DNA of 64,000 nucleotides from Lentzea terrae (GTDB lineage: Bacteria > Actinomycetota > Actinomycetes > Mycobacteriales > Pseudonocardiaceae), in assembly GCF_003265345.1 (NCBI RefSeq), contig NZ_QFWW01000029.1:423900-487899 (forward strand), in the 5' to 3' direction. A model generated the notes under the pieces. It did no database searches. It was not told where the DNA came from and saw only the letters and a program-made list of their open reading frames with translations. Positions within the stretch are counted from its first letter, which is position 1; each line of letters begins with the position of its first letter. Positions 9,192-16,706 of the stretch are shown here, in pieces. The position numbers and the translations under genes are program-made.

Positions 9192-9322
9192 AACGCCTGG
9201 TCACAAGGTGGCTTTAGCCAACATTTAGCGTCTCATTGGCATAGGACGCGAGAGGAACGGGTACAGAGGCGTAAGCTCCCGTCACCTGAACGGGGGAAGA
9301 TCCAGTACGAGGGGGCTAGACC

Positions 9323-9430
9323 ATGTCAGCGACGCCGATTTACGACGACCTCCTGCGCGAGCTCGACGAGATCGCACAGGAGGCCGGGTTGACCAGCTCG
9401 GAGCCCACTTCCGAGCCCGTCAAGTCGTAG
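9323..9430 (+). CDS. 35-residue acidic small protein, function unknown
   Basis: A short reading frame from ATG (MSATPIYDDLLRELDEIAQE at the N-terminus) to TAG, 35 residues, strongly acidic, with an amphipathic helical first half and a Ser/Thr/Pro/Glu C-terminal tail ending PVKS. GAGGGG (9309-9315) lies about seven bases upstream, a good ribosome site, and third positions are G/C-rich. It stands alone in a 295-base gap between the divergent SDR gene and the convergent LCP gene, ending three bases before the latter's stop. I do not recognise a family. The codon bias and ribosome site argue for a real gene; there are no cysteines or obvious leader motifs for modification. Confidence 0.6.
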   Translation: MSATPIYDDLLRELDEIAQEAGLTSSEPTSEPVKS

Positions 9431-9433
9431 GAG

Positions 9434-10450
9434 CTACTTCGGTGGGGCGATCAGCTCAGCCGGCACCGGCTGGTCCTTGCTGATCAGGTCGAACAGCTGC
9501 GACGCCTTCTCCTTGTTCCACTGCACGACCGACTGGCCACCGATCGTCGGAGTTCCGCCGACCGGCACCGTGCCGGACGTCGCGTCGCTCATGTTCAGCG
9601 CGACGCTCGCCAGGTGCCACACGTGGTCGTTCTCGTTGACCGACACCGACCCGGACGCGGCGTTCATCAGCGGGATGACGCGGAACGGGTTCGCGAGCGT
9701 GGCCGGGCTCTTGACCTTCTCGAACAACGCCGACAGGAACTTCCGCTGGTTCTGCACGCGCTGCAGGTCAGCGGTCGCGAACGCACGTGTCCGCACGAAG
9801 CCGAGCGCCTGCGGGCCGTCGAGCTCCTGGCAGCCTGCGGGCAGGTCGATGCCGGCCAGCGGGTCCTTGATCGGCTGGTCGAGGCAGATGTCGACACCGC
9901 CGACCGCGTCGACCATGTCGGAGAACCCGCCGAAGCCGATCTCCATGTAGTGGTCGATCCGCACGCCGGTCGCGCCCTCGACGGTCCGTGCTAGCAGCTG
10001 CGGCCCGCCGAACGCGTACGCCGCGTTGACCTTGTTGCGGCCCTTGTCCGGGATCGCGACGTACGAGTCGCGCGGGATCGACAGCAGCACCGGCTTGGCA
10101 GCGCTGTTGTCCGGCAGGTGCAGCATCATGATGGTGTCGGTGCGCCGACCGGCCGCGTCACCGGTGGCGAGCGTGTCCTTCTGCTCCTGCGTCAGGCCCT
10201 CTCGCGCGTCGGAACCGACGAGCAGCCACGTGGTCCCCGGCGTCTCCGCGGGACGGCCCTCGTAGTCCGGCAGCGCGTCGATCCGCTTCAGCGTCGAGTC
10301 GACGTAGAAACCGAATCCGACTGCGGCCAGCAGCAGGACCAGCAGCAGCACCAGAATGACGCGTCCGGGACGCCTCTTCTTCTTCATCGGCCGCTGCGGC
10401 GGCATGGGACGCCGCGGCTGCTGGTAGCCGTGGTGATACCCAGCGCTCAT
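9434..10450 (-). CDS. LytR-CpsA-Psr (LCP) family cell-wall glycopolymer ligase
   Basis: A 338-residue membrane-anchored protein expected to transfer lipid-linked glycopolymers such as teichoic acid or arabinogalactan to peptidoglycan outside the cell. A Pro/Arg/Lys-rich cytoplasmic tail (residues 1-29) is followed by one membrane helix (VILVLLLVLLLAAVGFGFYV). The LCP domain then shows WLLVGSDAREG, the arginine/aspartate motif AGRRTDTIMMLHL, LSIPRDSYV and the later FVRTRAFATADLQRVQNQRKF, which contribute the pyrophosphate-binding arginines. Length and motif order are normal for the family. It appears monocistronic. Confidence 0.9.
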   Translation of the reverse strand: MSAGYHHGYQQPRRPMPPQRPMKKKRRPGRVILVLLLVLLLAAVGFGFYVDSTLKRIDALPDYEGRPAETPGTTWLLVGSDAREGLTQEQKDTLATGDAAGRRTDTIMMLHLPDNSAAKPVLLSIPRDSYVAIPDKGRNKVNAAYAFGGPQLLARTVEGATGVRIDHYMEIGFGGFSDMVDAVGGVDICLDQPIKDPLAGIDLPAGCQELDGPQALGFVRTRAFATADLQRVQNQRKFLSALFEKVKSPATLANPFRVIPLMNAASGSVSVNENDHVWHLASVALNMSDATSGTVPVGGTPTIGGQSVVQWNKEKASQLFDLISKDQPVPAELIAPPK

Positions 10451-10525
10451 GTGTCGCCAACCCCGATCGCTTTAGATTCGCTTTGCAACTGAGGACGCGA
10501 CGCGCCCGTTCAGGTTGCGACGAAC

Positions 10526-10912
10526 CTACCGGGGCGGCAGCACCAACGCTTCGAAAAGGCGGGTGACCTCGGCCGACGGGTTTTCGGTGAATCCCGTATG
10601 CGCAGGTGAGGTCTGCACGATGGTGCTGCGCGGGGCCGTCAGCCAGCGGAACCGTTGTCCAACCGTTGTCTTGCTCACCGGACCGGCGTCGGGCGTGCCG
10701 TCGCAGGAGTTCGTGAGGTGCTTCAGCGACGTCTCCAGCATTTCGACGTCCAGCTGCGGATCCAGCGCCCGCAGCCGCTCACCGTCCACATAGGTCTTCG
10801 CGCACAGGAAATCCAGGTCGCGGCAGTAGACGATGACGCCGACGTTCATGAACTCGCCCCGCTCCTGCCGCGGCACCGCCCGCAGCAGCGCGTACTCAAA
10901 CACGTGCGGCAC
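10526..10912 (-). CDS. DUF3037 protein, partner of the HipA-like kinase
   Basis: A protein of about 128 residues starting with GTG at 10912 (an alternative GTG is at 10903). The N-terminus PHVFEYALLRAVPRQERGEF and the following MNVGVIVYCRD are typical of DUF3037 (Pfam PF11236). Its start lies inside the last 17 bases of the upstream HipA-like gene, so the two are translationally linked. The DUF3037/HipA-like pair recurs in bacterial genomes, but its role is not established. No catalytic motif is evident. Confidence 0.8.
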   Translation of the reverse strand: MPHVFEYALLRAVPRQERGEFMNVGVIVYCRDLDFLCAKTYVDGERLRALDPQLDVEMLETSLKHLTNSCDGTPDAGPVSKTTVGQRFRWLTAPRSTIVQTSPAHTGFTENPSAEVTRLFEALVLPPR

Positions 10913-11675
10913 GCGCGGCCTCCAGCGAGTCGACCCAGCCGCGGTTGGCGAGGCGGTAGGTGAAGAAGTCCTTGTAGCGCTGCCGAAGTTCGGCCGGATC
11001 GCCTTCCAGCCACTCGTCCGGGACGAGCGCCAGTACCTCGTCGAGCAGCTCAGGCGTGACCTTGTCCGCCATCTCGCCGTCCACTTCGGACACCGAAGCC
11101 GCGTTCGGCAGCATCGCGTGGTCGGAGGCGTCGTACCGGAAGTCCTTGGTGGCGGGCTTGTCCGGACTCCACGAGTAGTGGAAGTACAGCGCGGCACCGT
11201 GGTCGATCAGCCACGCGTCCCGGTGCCACAGCAGCATGTTCGGATTGCGCCAGCTGCGGTCGACGTTGAGCACCAACGCATCCAACCAGAGCAGCTTGGT
11301 CGCGAGCTCGACACCGGGGTCGCGCACGACCGGGTTGAAGTCGAACGAGCCTGGCAGGTAGTCGAGGCCGAGGTTGAGACCGCCGCTGGCCCGCAACAGC
11401 TCCTGAACCTCCTGGTCAGGCTCCGCGCGCGCCAGCTCGGGGTCGAGGTGCACGAGGACGATCTCGGGTATCCGGAAGCCCAGCCGCCGTGCCAGCTCGC
11501 CGACGACGACCTCGGCGACCAGCACCTTCACGCCCTGTCCGGCGCCGCGGAACTTCACCACGTACATACCCAGGTCGTCGGCCTCGACCAGCCCCGGCAT
11601 CGACCCGCCCTCGCGGAACGGCGTCACGTACCGGGTGGCCGTGACCTCCCTCAACGAATTCACTGCCACATTCAC
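10896..11675 (-). CDS. HipA-like kinase-fold protein
   Basis: A protein of about 259 residues with features of the HipA_2-type kinase fold: an N-terminal segment SLREVTATRYVTPFREGGS, KFRGAGQGVKVLVAE (candidate nucleotide lysine), LDALVLNVDRSWRNPNML (catalytic Asp-Asn region) and WLIDHGAALYFHYSW (metal-binding Asp-His-Gly). Several adjacent GTG codons (11675, 11669, 11663) could be the start; 11675 is used. It lacks the HipB antitoxin gene of classical hipBA and is instead coupled to a DUF3037 gene. It may phosphorylate a protein or small molecule; I cannot say which. Confidence 0.75.
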   Translation of the reverse strand: MNVAVNSLREVTATRYVTPFREGGSMPGLVEADDLGMYVVKFRGAGQGVKVLVAEVVVGELARRLGFRIPEIVLVHLDPELARAEPDQEVQELLRASGGLNLGLDYLPGSFDFNPVVRDPGVELATKLLWLDALVLNVDRSWRNPNMLLWHRDAWLIDHGAALYFHYSWSPDKPATKDFRYDASDHAMLPNAASVSEVDGEMADKVTPELLDEVLALVPDEWLEGDPAELRQRYKDFFTYRLANRGWVDSLEAARAARV

Positions 11676-11685
11676 TGGCGCATGA

Positions 11686-12141
11686 TCACACGAACGCCTT
11701 GGCGAAGCCGAGCAGAATTCCGCCCCAGCCGCCCTCGCCGCTGACCCCTTCCCGCAACCGCTCCGGCTTGACGAAGTGCCGCTCGAAGTTGCGATGCACC
11801 AGCTCAACTCGGGTGCCGTCGCCCTCGGCCGTGAAGGTGATCTCCACTTCCGACGCGCGCGCCGGATCGGGGTCGTAATCCCAGTCACCGTTGAGGTGCC
11901 ACGCCAGCAGCAACCGCGCCGGGGGCTCCCAGGCCTTGACCGAACCCCAGTCGCACTCCGCGCCGTCAGTGCCGACCTCGTACCAGCGGCCGTGCTGGAA
12001 CGGCTCGACGACGACGTCCTTCAGGTCCGCCTCGCCGATGTGGTGCCCCGCGGGCCACCACGTCACGAACTTCTCCGTGAACACCTTGAACGCGTGGTCG
12101 GCGCCGGCGTTCACCAGCACGGATCGCCTTACTTCCGTCAT
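11686..12141 (-). CDS. SRPBCC (AHSA1-type) domain protein
   Basis: A 151-residue protein of the START/AHA1 superfamily, an alpha/beta grip that encloses hydrophobic ligands. Diagnostic segments are VNAGADHAFKVFTEKFVTWWP at the N-terminus (cavity-forming beta strand and helix), GRWYEVGTDGAECDWGSV, and the C-terminal helix region GGWGGILLGFAKAF. Its ATG overlaps the stop of the ArsR gene (ATGA), the usual arrangement for ArsR/SRPBCC pairs. Ligand unknown. Confidence 0.85.
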   Translation of the reverse strand: MTEVRRSVLVNAGADHAFKVFTEKFVTWWPAGHHIGEADLKDVVVEPFQHGRWYEVGTDGAECDWGSVKAWEPPARLLLAWHLNGDWDYDPDPARASEVEITFTAEGDGTRVELVHRNFERHFVKPERLREGVSGEGGWGGILLGFAKAFV

Positions 12142-12440
12142 CGTTCCTCCACCACCGCAGCGAAGTTCGCGAGTGCCTGACCCCAGACGTCGTCGAGGTA
12201 GTCGCGCATGGCGGCCACCCCCACGTGGTCGACTGAATACCGTCGACGAGTGCCCTGCGCCTCGACACGGACCAGCCGCGCCTCCTTGAGCACCTTGAGG
12301 TGCTGCGACACGGCCGGCCGCGACACGGGCAGCTCGGCGGCGATCTCCCCCACCGCTCGCGGCCCGGCCACGAGCAGCGTGAAGATCTCGCGGCGGGTCG
12401 GGTCGCCGAGCGCCGCGAACGCCACTTGGTAAGTCTCCAC
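12138..12440 (-). CDS. ArsR-family winged-helix repressor
   Basis: A 100-residue regulator with the ArsR fold: LGDPTRREIFTLLVAG, recognition helix SRPAVSQHLKVLKEARLV and wing RVEAQGTRRRYSV. No metal-binding cysteine cluster is present, so it probably belongs to the non-metal subgroup that controls an adjacent SRPBCC gene. The start is GTG at 12440. A likely -10 hexamer (TAGCTT on the minus strand) ends seven bases before the GTG, suggesting a leaderless transcript. A near-palindrome immediately upstream overlaps that promoter and would allow autorepression. Confidence 0.88.
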   Translation of the reverse strand: METYQVAFAALGDPTRREIFTLLVAGPRAVGEIAAELPVSRPAVSQHLKVLKEARLVRVEAQGTRRRYSVDHVGVAAMRDYLDDVWGQALANFAAVVEER

Positions 12441-12445
12441 GAACG

Positions 12446-12461
12446 GTAAGCTATAACTTAC
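12446..12461. promoter_or_regulatory. near-palindromic ArsR operator/promoter
   Basis: GTAAGCTATAACTTAC is a 16-base imperfect palindrome (14 of 16 positions symmetric) ending five bases before the ArsR start codon and containing the presumed -10 element. This placement is expected for an autoregulated ArsR repressor; binding is inferred. Confidence 0.5.
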
Positions 12462-12465
12462 GGAT

Positions 12466-13197
12466 TCACTCTGTCAACGCCTCGAAGTACGCGGCCTGCC
12501 CCGCTTTGTTCGGGTGGTAGGAATCGTCAACCGGGCGGATCAGCGGGTTGATCCACGGCTCGTCCGCGCAGACGCCGTGGTCCGCAAACGCTTCCCTCAC
12601 GTCGACATAGCGCGCACCAGCCCGTCCAGCGGCCGCGCTGGTCACCTCGGACAGCTCGTCCGCGGCGTCGTTGAGCGCCTGCCGCTTCCGCTTGGACAGG
12701 TTGCGGCACTCGTCGTTCGGCGTGAACAGCCGCGGATAGCCGAGAACGACCAACTGGGCGTTCGGTGCGGCGGTCTTGATCGCGGTGTAGGTGGCGTCGA
12801 GCCGGGCGGGCAGCTGGTCGCGGGTGAAGGCCCTGGCCTTCCCGACCCGCTTCTCGCACGACTTGTCACCGTTCAACGTGCAGGTCGTCATGACTTCGAC
12901 GAACCCGAGGTCGTTGCCGCCGATGGTGATCGTGACGAACGAGGTGGCCGGGGTGAGTGCCTTGAGCTGCGGCTTCAACGACTTCGTGGTCGCCCCGGTG
13001 CACGCCACGAACTTGAACGTCGGGAAGTCCGTGCCGTGCAACGCCGGATACGCGTTCTTGCTGCGCCGGCACGAGCCGTCCACATAGGAACCGGCACCCG
13101 CACCGGACGCGTAGGAGTCGCCGAGTGCGACGTACTCCGGCGCGAGCGGCACGGGCGCCAGCAACGCGACAGCCAGGACTCCAGCCATGAGACTCAT
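12466..13197 (-). CDS. secreted SGNH/GDSL hydrolase (esterase/lipase)
   Basis: A 243-residue SGNH hydrolase. A short hydrophobic N-terminus (VLAVALLAPVPLAP) looks like a signal peptide. Block I is YVALGDSYASG with the nucleophilic serine, block III is TIGGNDLGF with the oxyanion Gly-Asn, and block V is DDSYHPN with the catalytic Asp/His pair. Six cysteines suggest extracellular disulfides, as in actinobacterial secreted lipases. Two ATG codons (13197 and 13188) are possible starts; neither has a strong ribosome site. It follows the lactonase-like gene on the same strand after 40 bases. Confidence 0.88.
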   Translation of the reverse strand: MSLMAGVLAVALLAPVPLAPEYVALGDSYASGAGAGSYVDGSCRRSKNAYPALHGTDFPTFKFVACTGATTKSLKPQLKALTPATSFVTITIGGNDLGFVEVMTTCTLNGDKSCEKRVGKARAFTRDQLPARLDATYTAIKTAAPNAQLVVLGYPRLFTPNDECRNLSKRKRQALNDAADELSEVTSAAAGRAGARYVDVREAFADHGVCADEPWINPLIRPVDDSYHPNKAGQAAYFEALTE

Positions 13198-13237
13198 AGA
13201 GCCGGAGTACCACTGTGGACGATCGACTTGAAGTGCG

Positions 13238-14347
13238 TTAACCCAGACGTGTGGGCAACACGCAGACGGGGATCTCGGTCTTCAGCGGCGTCCCGGACGG
13301 CGTGAGCCTGCCGGTCGCCCGGTCCACCGCGAACGACGTCACCAGGCTGGAGTTCTGGTTGGCCGCGAACAGGAACTGCCCGGACGGGTCCAGCGTGATG
13401 TGCCGCGGGTACTTGCCGCCGACCGAGGTGTGGCCGACCAGCGCGAGCTCAGAACCGTTGACCGCGAAGTGCGCCACGCTGTCGTGGCCGCGGTTCGACA
13501 GGTACACGAACTTGCCGTCGCCGGACACCAGCACCTCGGCCGGGTAGTTGCGCACAGTCGCGGGCGGCGCGGTCTTGAGCACCTGGCCCGGCGTGAGCTT
13601 CCCGTCCGCGTACGCGCAGGACACGATCGTCGAGTCGAGCTCGTTCGCCACGTACGCCGTCTTGCCGTTGGGGTGGAACGCGATGTGCCGCGGCCCGGCG
13701 CCCGGCTTGAACTTCGCCGTGGACACGAGCTTCAGCTGGCCTGCGGCGAACGTGTACCCGAACACCGCGTCGGCGCCCAGGTCGACCGCGAACGCGTGCC
13801 GGCCCGACGGGTCGAACACGATCTGGTGCGCGTGCGGGCCCTTCTGGCGTTCCGGATCCGGCCCAGACCCCTTGTGCTGCACCTTCTGCGTGCGCGCACC
13901 GAGGCTCCCGTCCGCCTTGACCGGGAACACGCTCAGCGAGCCCGACGAGTAGTCCGCGGTGATCAGGAACTTCCCGGACGGGTCGAGCGTCAGGTGGCAC
14001 GGGTCGGCGCCGCCGGTCGGCTGCTTGTTGAGCACCTTGAGCGACCGGGCGTCGAGCGCGGTGACCTCGCCCTTGGTGTTCTCGTTGACGGCGTACAGGA
14101 ACCGGCCGTCGCGCGACTCGATCACGAACGACGGGTTGACCACGCCGCTGATCACGCCGGTCGTCTTCAGCTGGCCGTTCGCCGTGTCGTAGGTGCCGAC
14201 GCCGATGCCTTTGGCGCCACCACTCCACGTCGTGTAGGCGCCGAAGAAGACTCTCCGCGTGGTAGCCGCCTGAGCGGTTCCTCCGGTCATCAGCAGTCCA
14301 GCTCCCACACCCATGGCTCCGAGAAAACGTCGCCGGTCCACACCCAC
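13238..14347 (-). CDS. secreted lactonase-family beta-propeller protein
   Basis: A 369-residue member of the 6-phosphogluconolactonase-like (Pfam Lactonase, seven-bladed propeller) family. The N-terminus MGVDRRRFLGAMGVGAGLLM carries a twin-arginine (RRRFLG) signal followed by AQA, so it is probably exported folded by Tat. Propeller repeats with PRHI/FAANQNSS and DPSG.FL patterns run through the protein. GGAGG lies seven bases upstream of the GTG start. The extracellular location argues against a role in the pentose phosphate pathway; a cell-surface lactonase or binding role is more likely. Confidence 0.85.
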   Translation of the reverse strand: MGVDRRRFLGAMGVGAGLLMTGGTAQAATTRRVFFGAYTTWSGGAKGIGVGTYDTANGQLKTTGVISGVVNPSFVIESRDGRFLYAVNENTKGEVTALDARSLKVLNKQPTGGADPCHLTLDPSGKFLITADYSSGSLSVFPVKADGSLGARTQKVQHKGSGPDPERQKGPHAHQIVFDPSGRHAFAVDLGADAVFGYTFAAGQLKLVSTAKFKPGAGPRHIAFHPNGKTAYVANELDSTIVSCAYADGKLTPGQVLKTAPPATVRNYPAEVLVSGDGKFVYLSNRGHDSVAHFAVNGSELALVGHTSVGGKYPRHITLDPSGQFLFAANQNSSLVTSFAVDRATGRLTPSGTPLKTEIPVCVLPTRLG

Positions 14348-14435
14348 GTCCGCACCTCCGGGATACTCAACGGCGGCGCGGTCAACACTGGCCCAGACCT
14401 CTACGACGAGGCAATAGATGCAACGAAGATTGCGC

Positions 14436-15266
14436 CTAGCGCAACGGGTCGTGCGAGATCAGTCGTGCCTTCTCGGCTTCGAGGTCGTAGGCGGGTGGCG
14501 GGAACTTCGGATCCAGCTCGCGCAGGGTCTCCAGCAACAACCGGCTCACGGCCCAGTTCCGGTACCACTTGCGGTCAGAGGGAATCGCGTACCAGGGCGT
14601 GTCCGAGCAGTTCTGCAACGCCTGCGTGTACGCGGCCTGGTACCTGGACCACTTCGACCGCACGTCGATGTCGGCCGGGTTGTACTTCCAGTTCTTGCGC
14701 GGGTCGTCCAGGCGGGCGAGCAGCCGTTCCTTCTGCACCTCCGGCGAGATGTGCAGGAAGCACTTGATCACCGTGGTGCCGGCGTCCGCGAGCTCCTGCT
14801 CGAACGCGTTGATCTCCTTGTAGCGCTTGCGGAGCTCAGCGGCGTTGACGAGCCGTTCGACCTTCGGGACGAGCACGTCCTCGTAGTGGGAGCGGTCGAA
14901 CGCGCCGATGCGTCCCTTCTCCGGCAGCACCTTCTTGATCCGCCACAGGAAGTGCTGGCGGCGTTCGGCGGGAGTCGGCTTCTTGAACGACGCGATCCGC
15001 ACGCCCTGCGGGTTCACCAGGCCGACGACGTGCCGGACCACGCCACCCTTGCCGGAGGTGTCCATGCCTTGCAGCACGAGCAGCACCGCGCGAGAGTTCT
15101 CCGCGTAGAGCGCTTCCTGCAGGTCGTCCAGCTCGGTCCCGGTGGCGGCGAGGTCCTCGGCCGCCTCCTTCTTGTTCTTGGGACCGACCGGGCGGCCGGC
15201 GGGGTCGAGGGTGGAGAGATCCACCTCATCGAGTCGCAGGGCTTCACGAACCGACTTCTTCGCCAT
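14436..15266 (-). CDS. ppk2: PPK2-family polyphosphate:nucleotide phosphotransferase
   Basis: A 276-residue PPK2 family enzyme that moves phosphate between polyphosphate and a nucleoside mono- or diphosphate. Walker A GMDTSGKGG is at residues 67-75, and the Walker B/lid region FDRSHYEDVLVPKVE starts near 123. The start MAKKSVREAL at 15266 gives the normal N-terminus; an upstream in-frame ATG would add 42 atypical residues. The class (AMP- or ADP-phosphorylating) cannot be fixed from sequence alone. It is divergent from the ornithine aminotransferase gene. Confidence 0.88.
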   Translation of the reverse strand: MAKKSVREALRLDEVDLSTLDPAGRPVGPKNKKEAAEDLAATGTELDDLQEALYAENSRAVLLVLQGMDTSGKGGVVRHVVGLVNPQGVRIASFKKPTPAERRQHFLWRIKKVLPEKGRIGAFDRSHYEDVLVPKVERLVNAAELRKRYKEINAFEQELADAGTTVIKCFLHISPEVQKERLLARLDDPRKNWKYNPADIDVRSKWSRYQAAYTQALQNCSDTPWYAIPSDRKWYRNWAVSRLLLETLRELDPKFPPPAYDLEAEKARLISHDPLR

Positions 15267-15371
15267 CACCGCAGAGTATCGATGAACCGTTGAGCACGCC
15301 GGTTGCGCAATATTCAGCCACTGTTCGGTGAATCTACGCAACGAACTGAGGTCAGGCGCAACGCTTGGCGG

Positions 15372-15400
15372 CTGAAATCGCTTGTTCACCACCCTAGCCT
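15372..15400 (+). promoter_or_regulatory. promoter for a leaderless rocD transcript
   Basis: CTGAAA (15372-15377) and TAGCCT (15395-15400) are 17 bases apart, and TAGCCT ends six bases before the ATG at 15407. That puts the expected transcription start on or next to the ATG. GGAGG directly abuts the ATG with no spacer, so it is not a usable ribosome site for this start; leaderless translation is the simpler reading. Confidence 0.55.
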
Positions 15401-15406
15401 TGGAGG

Positions 15407-16636
15407 ATGACCGCCATCGCTGAGCACCAGACCACCACCAGCGCTGACTACGTCGCCCTGGACGAGGAGTGGAGCACGCACAACTACCACCCGCTTCCGG
15501 TGGTCATCTCGCACGGCGAGGGGGCGTGGGTCACCGACGTCGAAGGCCGCCGCTACCTGGACTTCCTGTCCGGCTACTCATCGCTGAACTTCGGCCACCG
15601 CCACCCCGCCCTGGTGGCCGCCGCCGTCGAGCAGCTCGGCCGCGTGACGCTGACCAGCCGCGCGTTCCACCACGACCAGTTCGGCCTGTTCTGCCGGGAG
15701 CTCGCCCAGCTCACCGGCACCGAGATGGTCCTCGCGATGAACTCCGGCGCCGAGGCCGTCGAGTCCGCGATCAAGGTGGCCCGCAAGTGGGCGTACCAGG
15801 TCAAGGGCGTGCCGGAGGGCACCGCCGAGATCATCGTGGCCGGGTCGAACTTCCACGGCCGCACCACGACCATCGTGTCGTTCTCGACCGACGAGACGGC
15901 GCGCAACGACTTCGGCCCGTTCACGCCGGGCTTCAAGGTCGTCAAGTACGGCAACCTCGACGAGATCGAGTCCGCGATCTCCCCGCGCACGGCCGCCGTG
16001 CTGATCGAGCCGATCCAGGGCGAGGCCGGCGTCGTCGTGCCTCCCGCCGGGTACCTGGCCGGGATCCGCCGCCTGTGCGACGAGCACAACATCCTGCTCA
16101 TCGCCGACGAGATCCAGTCCGGGCTCGGCCGCACCGGCGAGCTGTTCGCGCTCGACCACGAGGGCATCCGCGCCGACCTCTACACGCTGGGCAAGGCGCT
16201 GGGCGGCGGCATCCTGCCGGTGTCCGCGGTGGTCGGCTCGAAGGCGGTCCTCGGTGTGCTGAAGCCCGGCGAGCACGGGTCGACGTTCGGCGGCAACCCG
16301 CTGGCCTGCGCGGTCGGCCGGGCCGTCGTGCGGCTGCTGGAGACCGGCGAGTTCCAGGAGCGGTCCCGCGAGCTGGGCGCGTACCTGCACGCCGAGCTGA
16401 ACAAGCTGGTCGGCCACGGCATCGCCGAGGTGCGCGGCCGCGGGCTGTGGGCGGGCGTCGAGATCTCCCCCGGCGGTCCGGTCGGGCGCGTGGCCTCCGA
16501 GGCGCTGGCCGCCCGTGGCGTGCTGTGCAAGGAGACCCAGGCGACCACCCTGCGCGTCGCTCCCCCGCTGGTCATCACCCGCGACGAGATCGACCTGGGC
16601 GTGCAGGCGATCGCTGAGGTCGTTCGTCCCGTTTAA
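15407..16636 (+). CDS. rocD: ornithine aminotransferase
   Basis: A 409-residue class III PLP aminotransferase that converts ornithine and 2-oxoglutarate to glutamate semialdehyde and glutamate, in arginine catabolism. The N-terminus HNYHPLPVVISHGEGAWVTD and DFLSGYSSLNFGHRHP are characteristic of RocD. MNSGAEAVESAIK binds PLP phosphate, IADEIQSGLGRTG contains the PLP-ring aspartate, and Lys263 in LGKALGGG forms the Schiff base. Length is normal. It is followed by a hairpin terminator and appears to be a single-gene unit; no arginase gene is visible nearby. Confidence 0.9.
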   Translation: MTAIAEHQTTTSADYVALDEEWSTHNYHPLPVVISHGEGAWVTDVEGRRYLDFLSGYSSLNFGHRHPALVAAAVEQLGRVTLTSRAFHHDQFGLFCRELAQLTGTEMVLAMNSGAEAVESAIKVARKWAYQVKGVPEGTAEIIVAGSNFHGRTTTIVSFSTDETARNDFGPFTPGFKVVKYGNLDEIESAISPRTAAVLIEPIQGEAGVVVPPAGYLAGIRRLCDEHNILLIADEIQSGLGRTGELFALDHEGIRADLYTLGKALGGGILPVSAVVGSKAVLGVLKPGEHGSTFGGNPLACAVGRAVVRLLETGEFQERSRELGAYLHAELNKLVGHGIAEVRGRGLWAGVEISPGGPVGRVASEALAARGVLCKETQATTLRVAPPLVITRDEIDLGVQAIAEVVRPV

Positions 16637-16666
16637 GCCGATTTCGGTCCATTCCTAGGTCACAGT

Positions 16667-16700
16667 TGCGGCGGACGAGCCACGCGGTTCGTCCGCCGCA
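16667..16700. terminator. 12-bp hairpin between rocD and the DUF2252 gene
   Basis: TGCGGCGGACGA (16667-16678) pairs perfectly with TCGTCCGCCGCA (16689-16700) around a 10-base loop. There is no U-tract, as is common for actinobacterial terminators. It lies 30 bases after the rocD stop and ends six bases before the next start codon, so it may also affect initiation of that gene. Confidence 0.65.
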
Positions 16701-16706
16701 GGCATC

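Noticed and set aside
9231-9322. GC-rich leader before the 35-residue peptide considered as a riboswitch (c-di-AMP type).
   Set aside because: Contains only a short CCCGT/ACGGG hairpin; I cannot match the conserved core of any riboswitch class.
10512-10527. AGGTT-N6-AACCT hairpin at the end of the DUF3037 gene.
   Set aside because: Five-base stem overlapping the coding end; too weak to call a terminator.
14430-14444. TTGCGC-CTA-GCGCAA inverted repeat at the ppk2 stop codon.
   Set aside because: Six-base arms with a three-base loop containing the stop codon and no U-tract; probably chance.
13400-14767. Plus-strand open frame opposite the lactonase and ppk2 genes.
   Set aside because: Antisense shadow with composition bias; minus-strand genes have Tat signal and PPK2 motifs.
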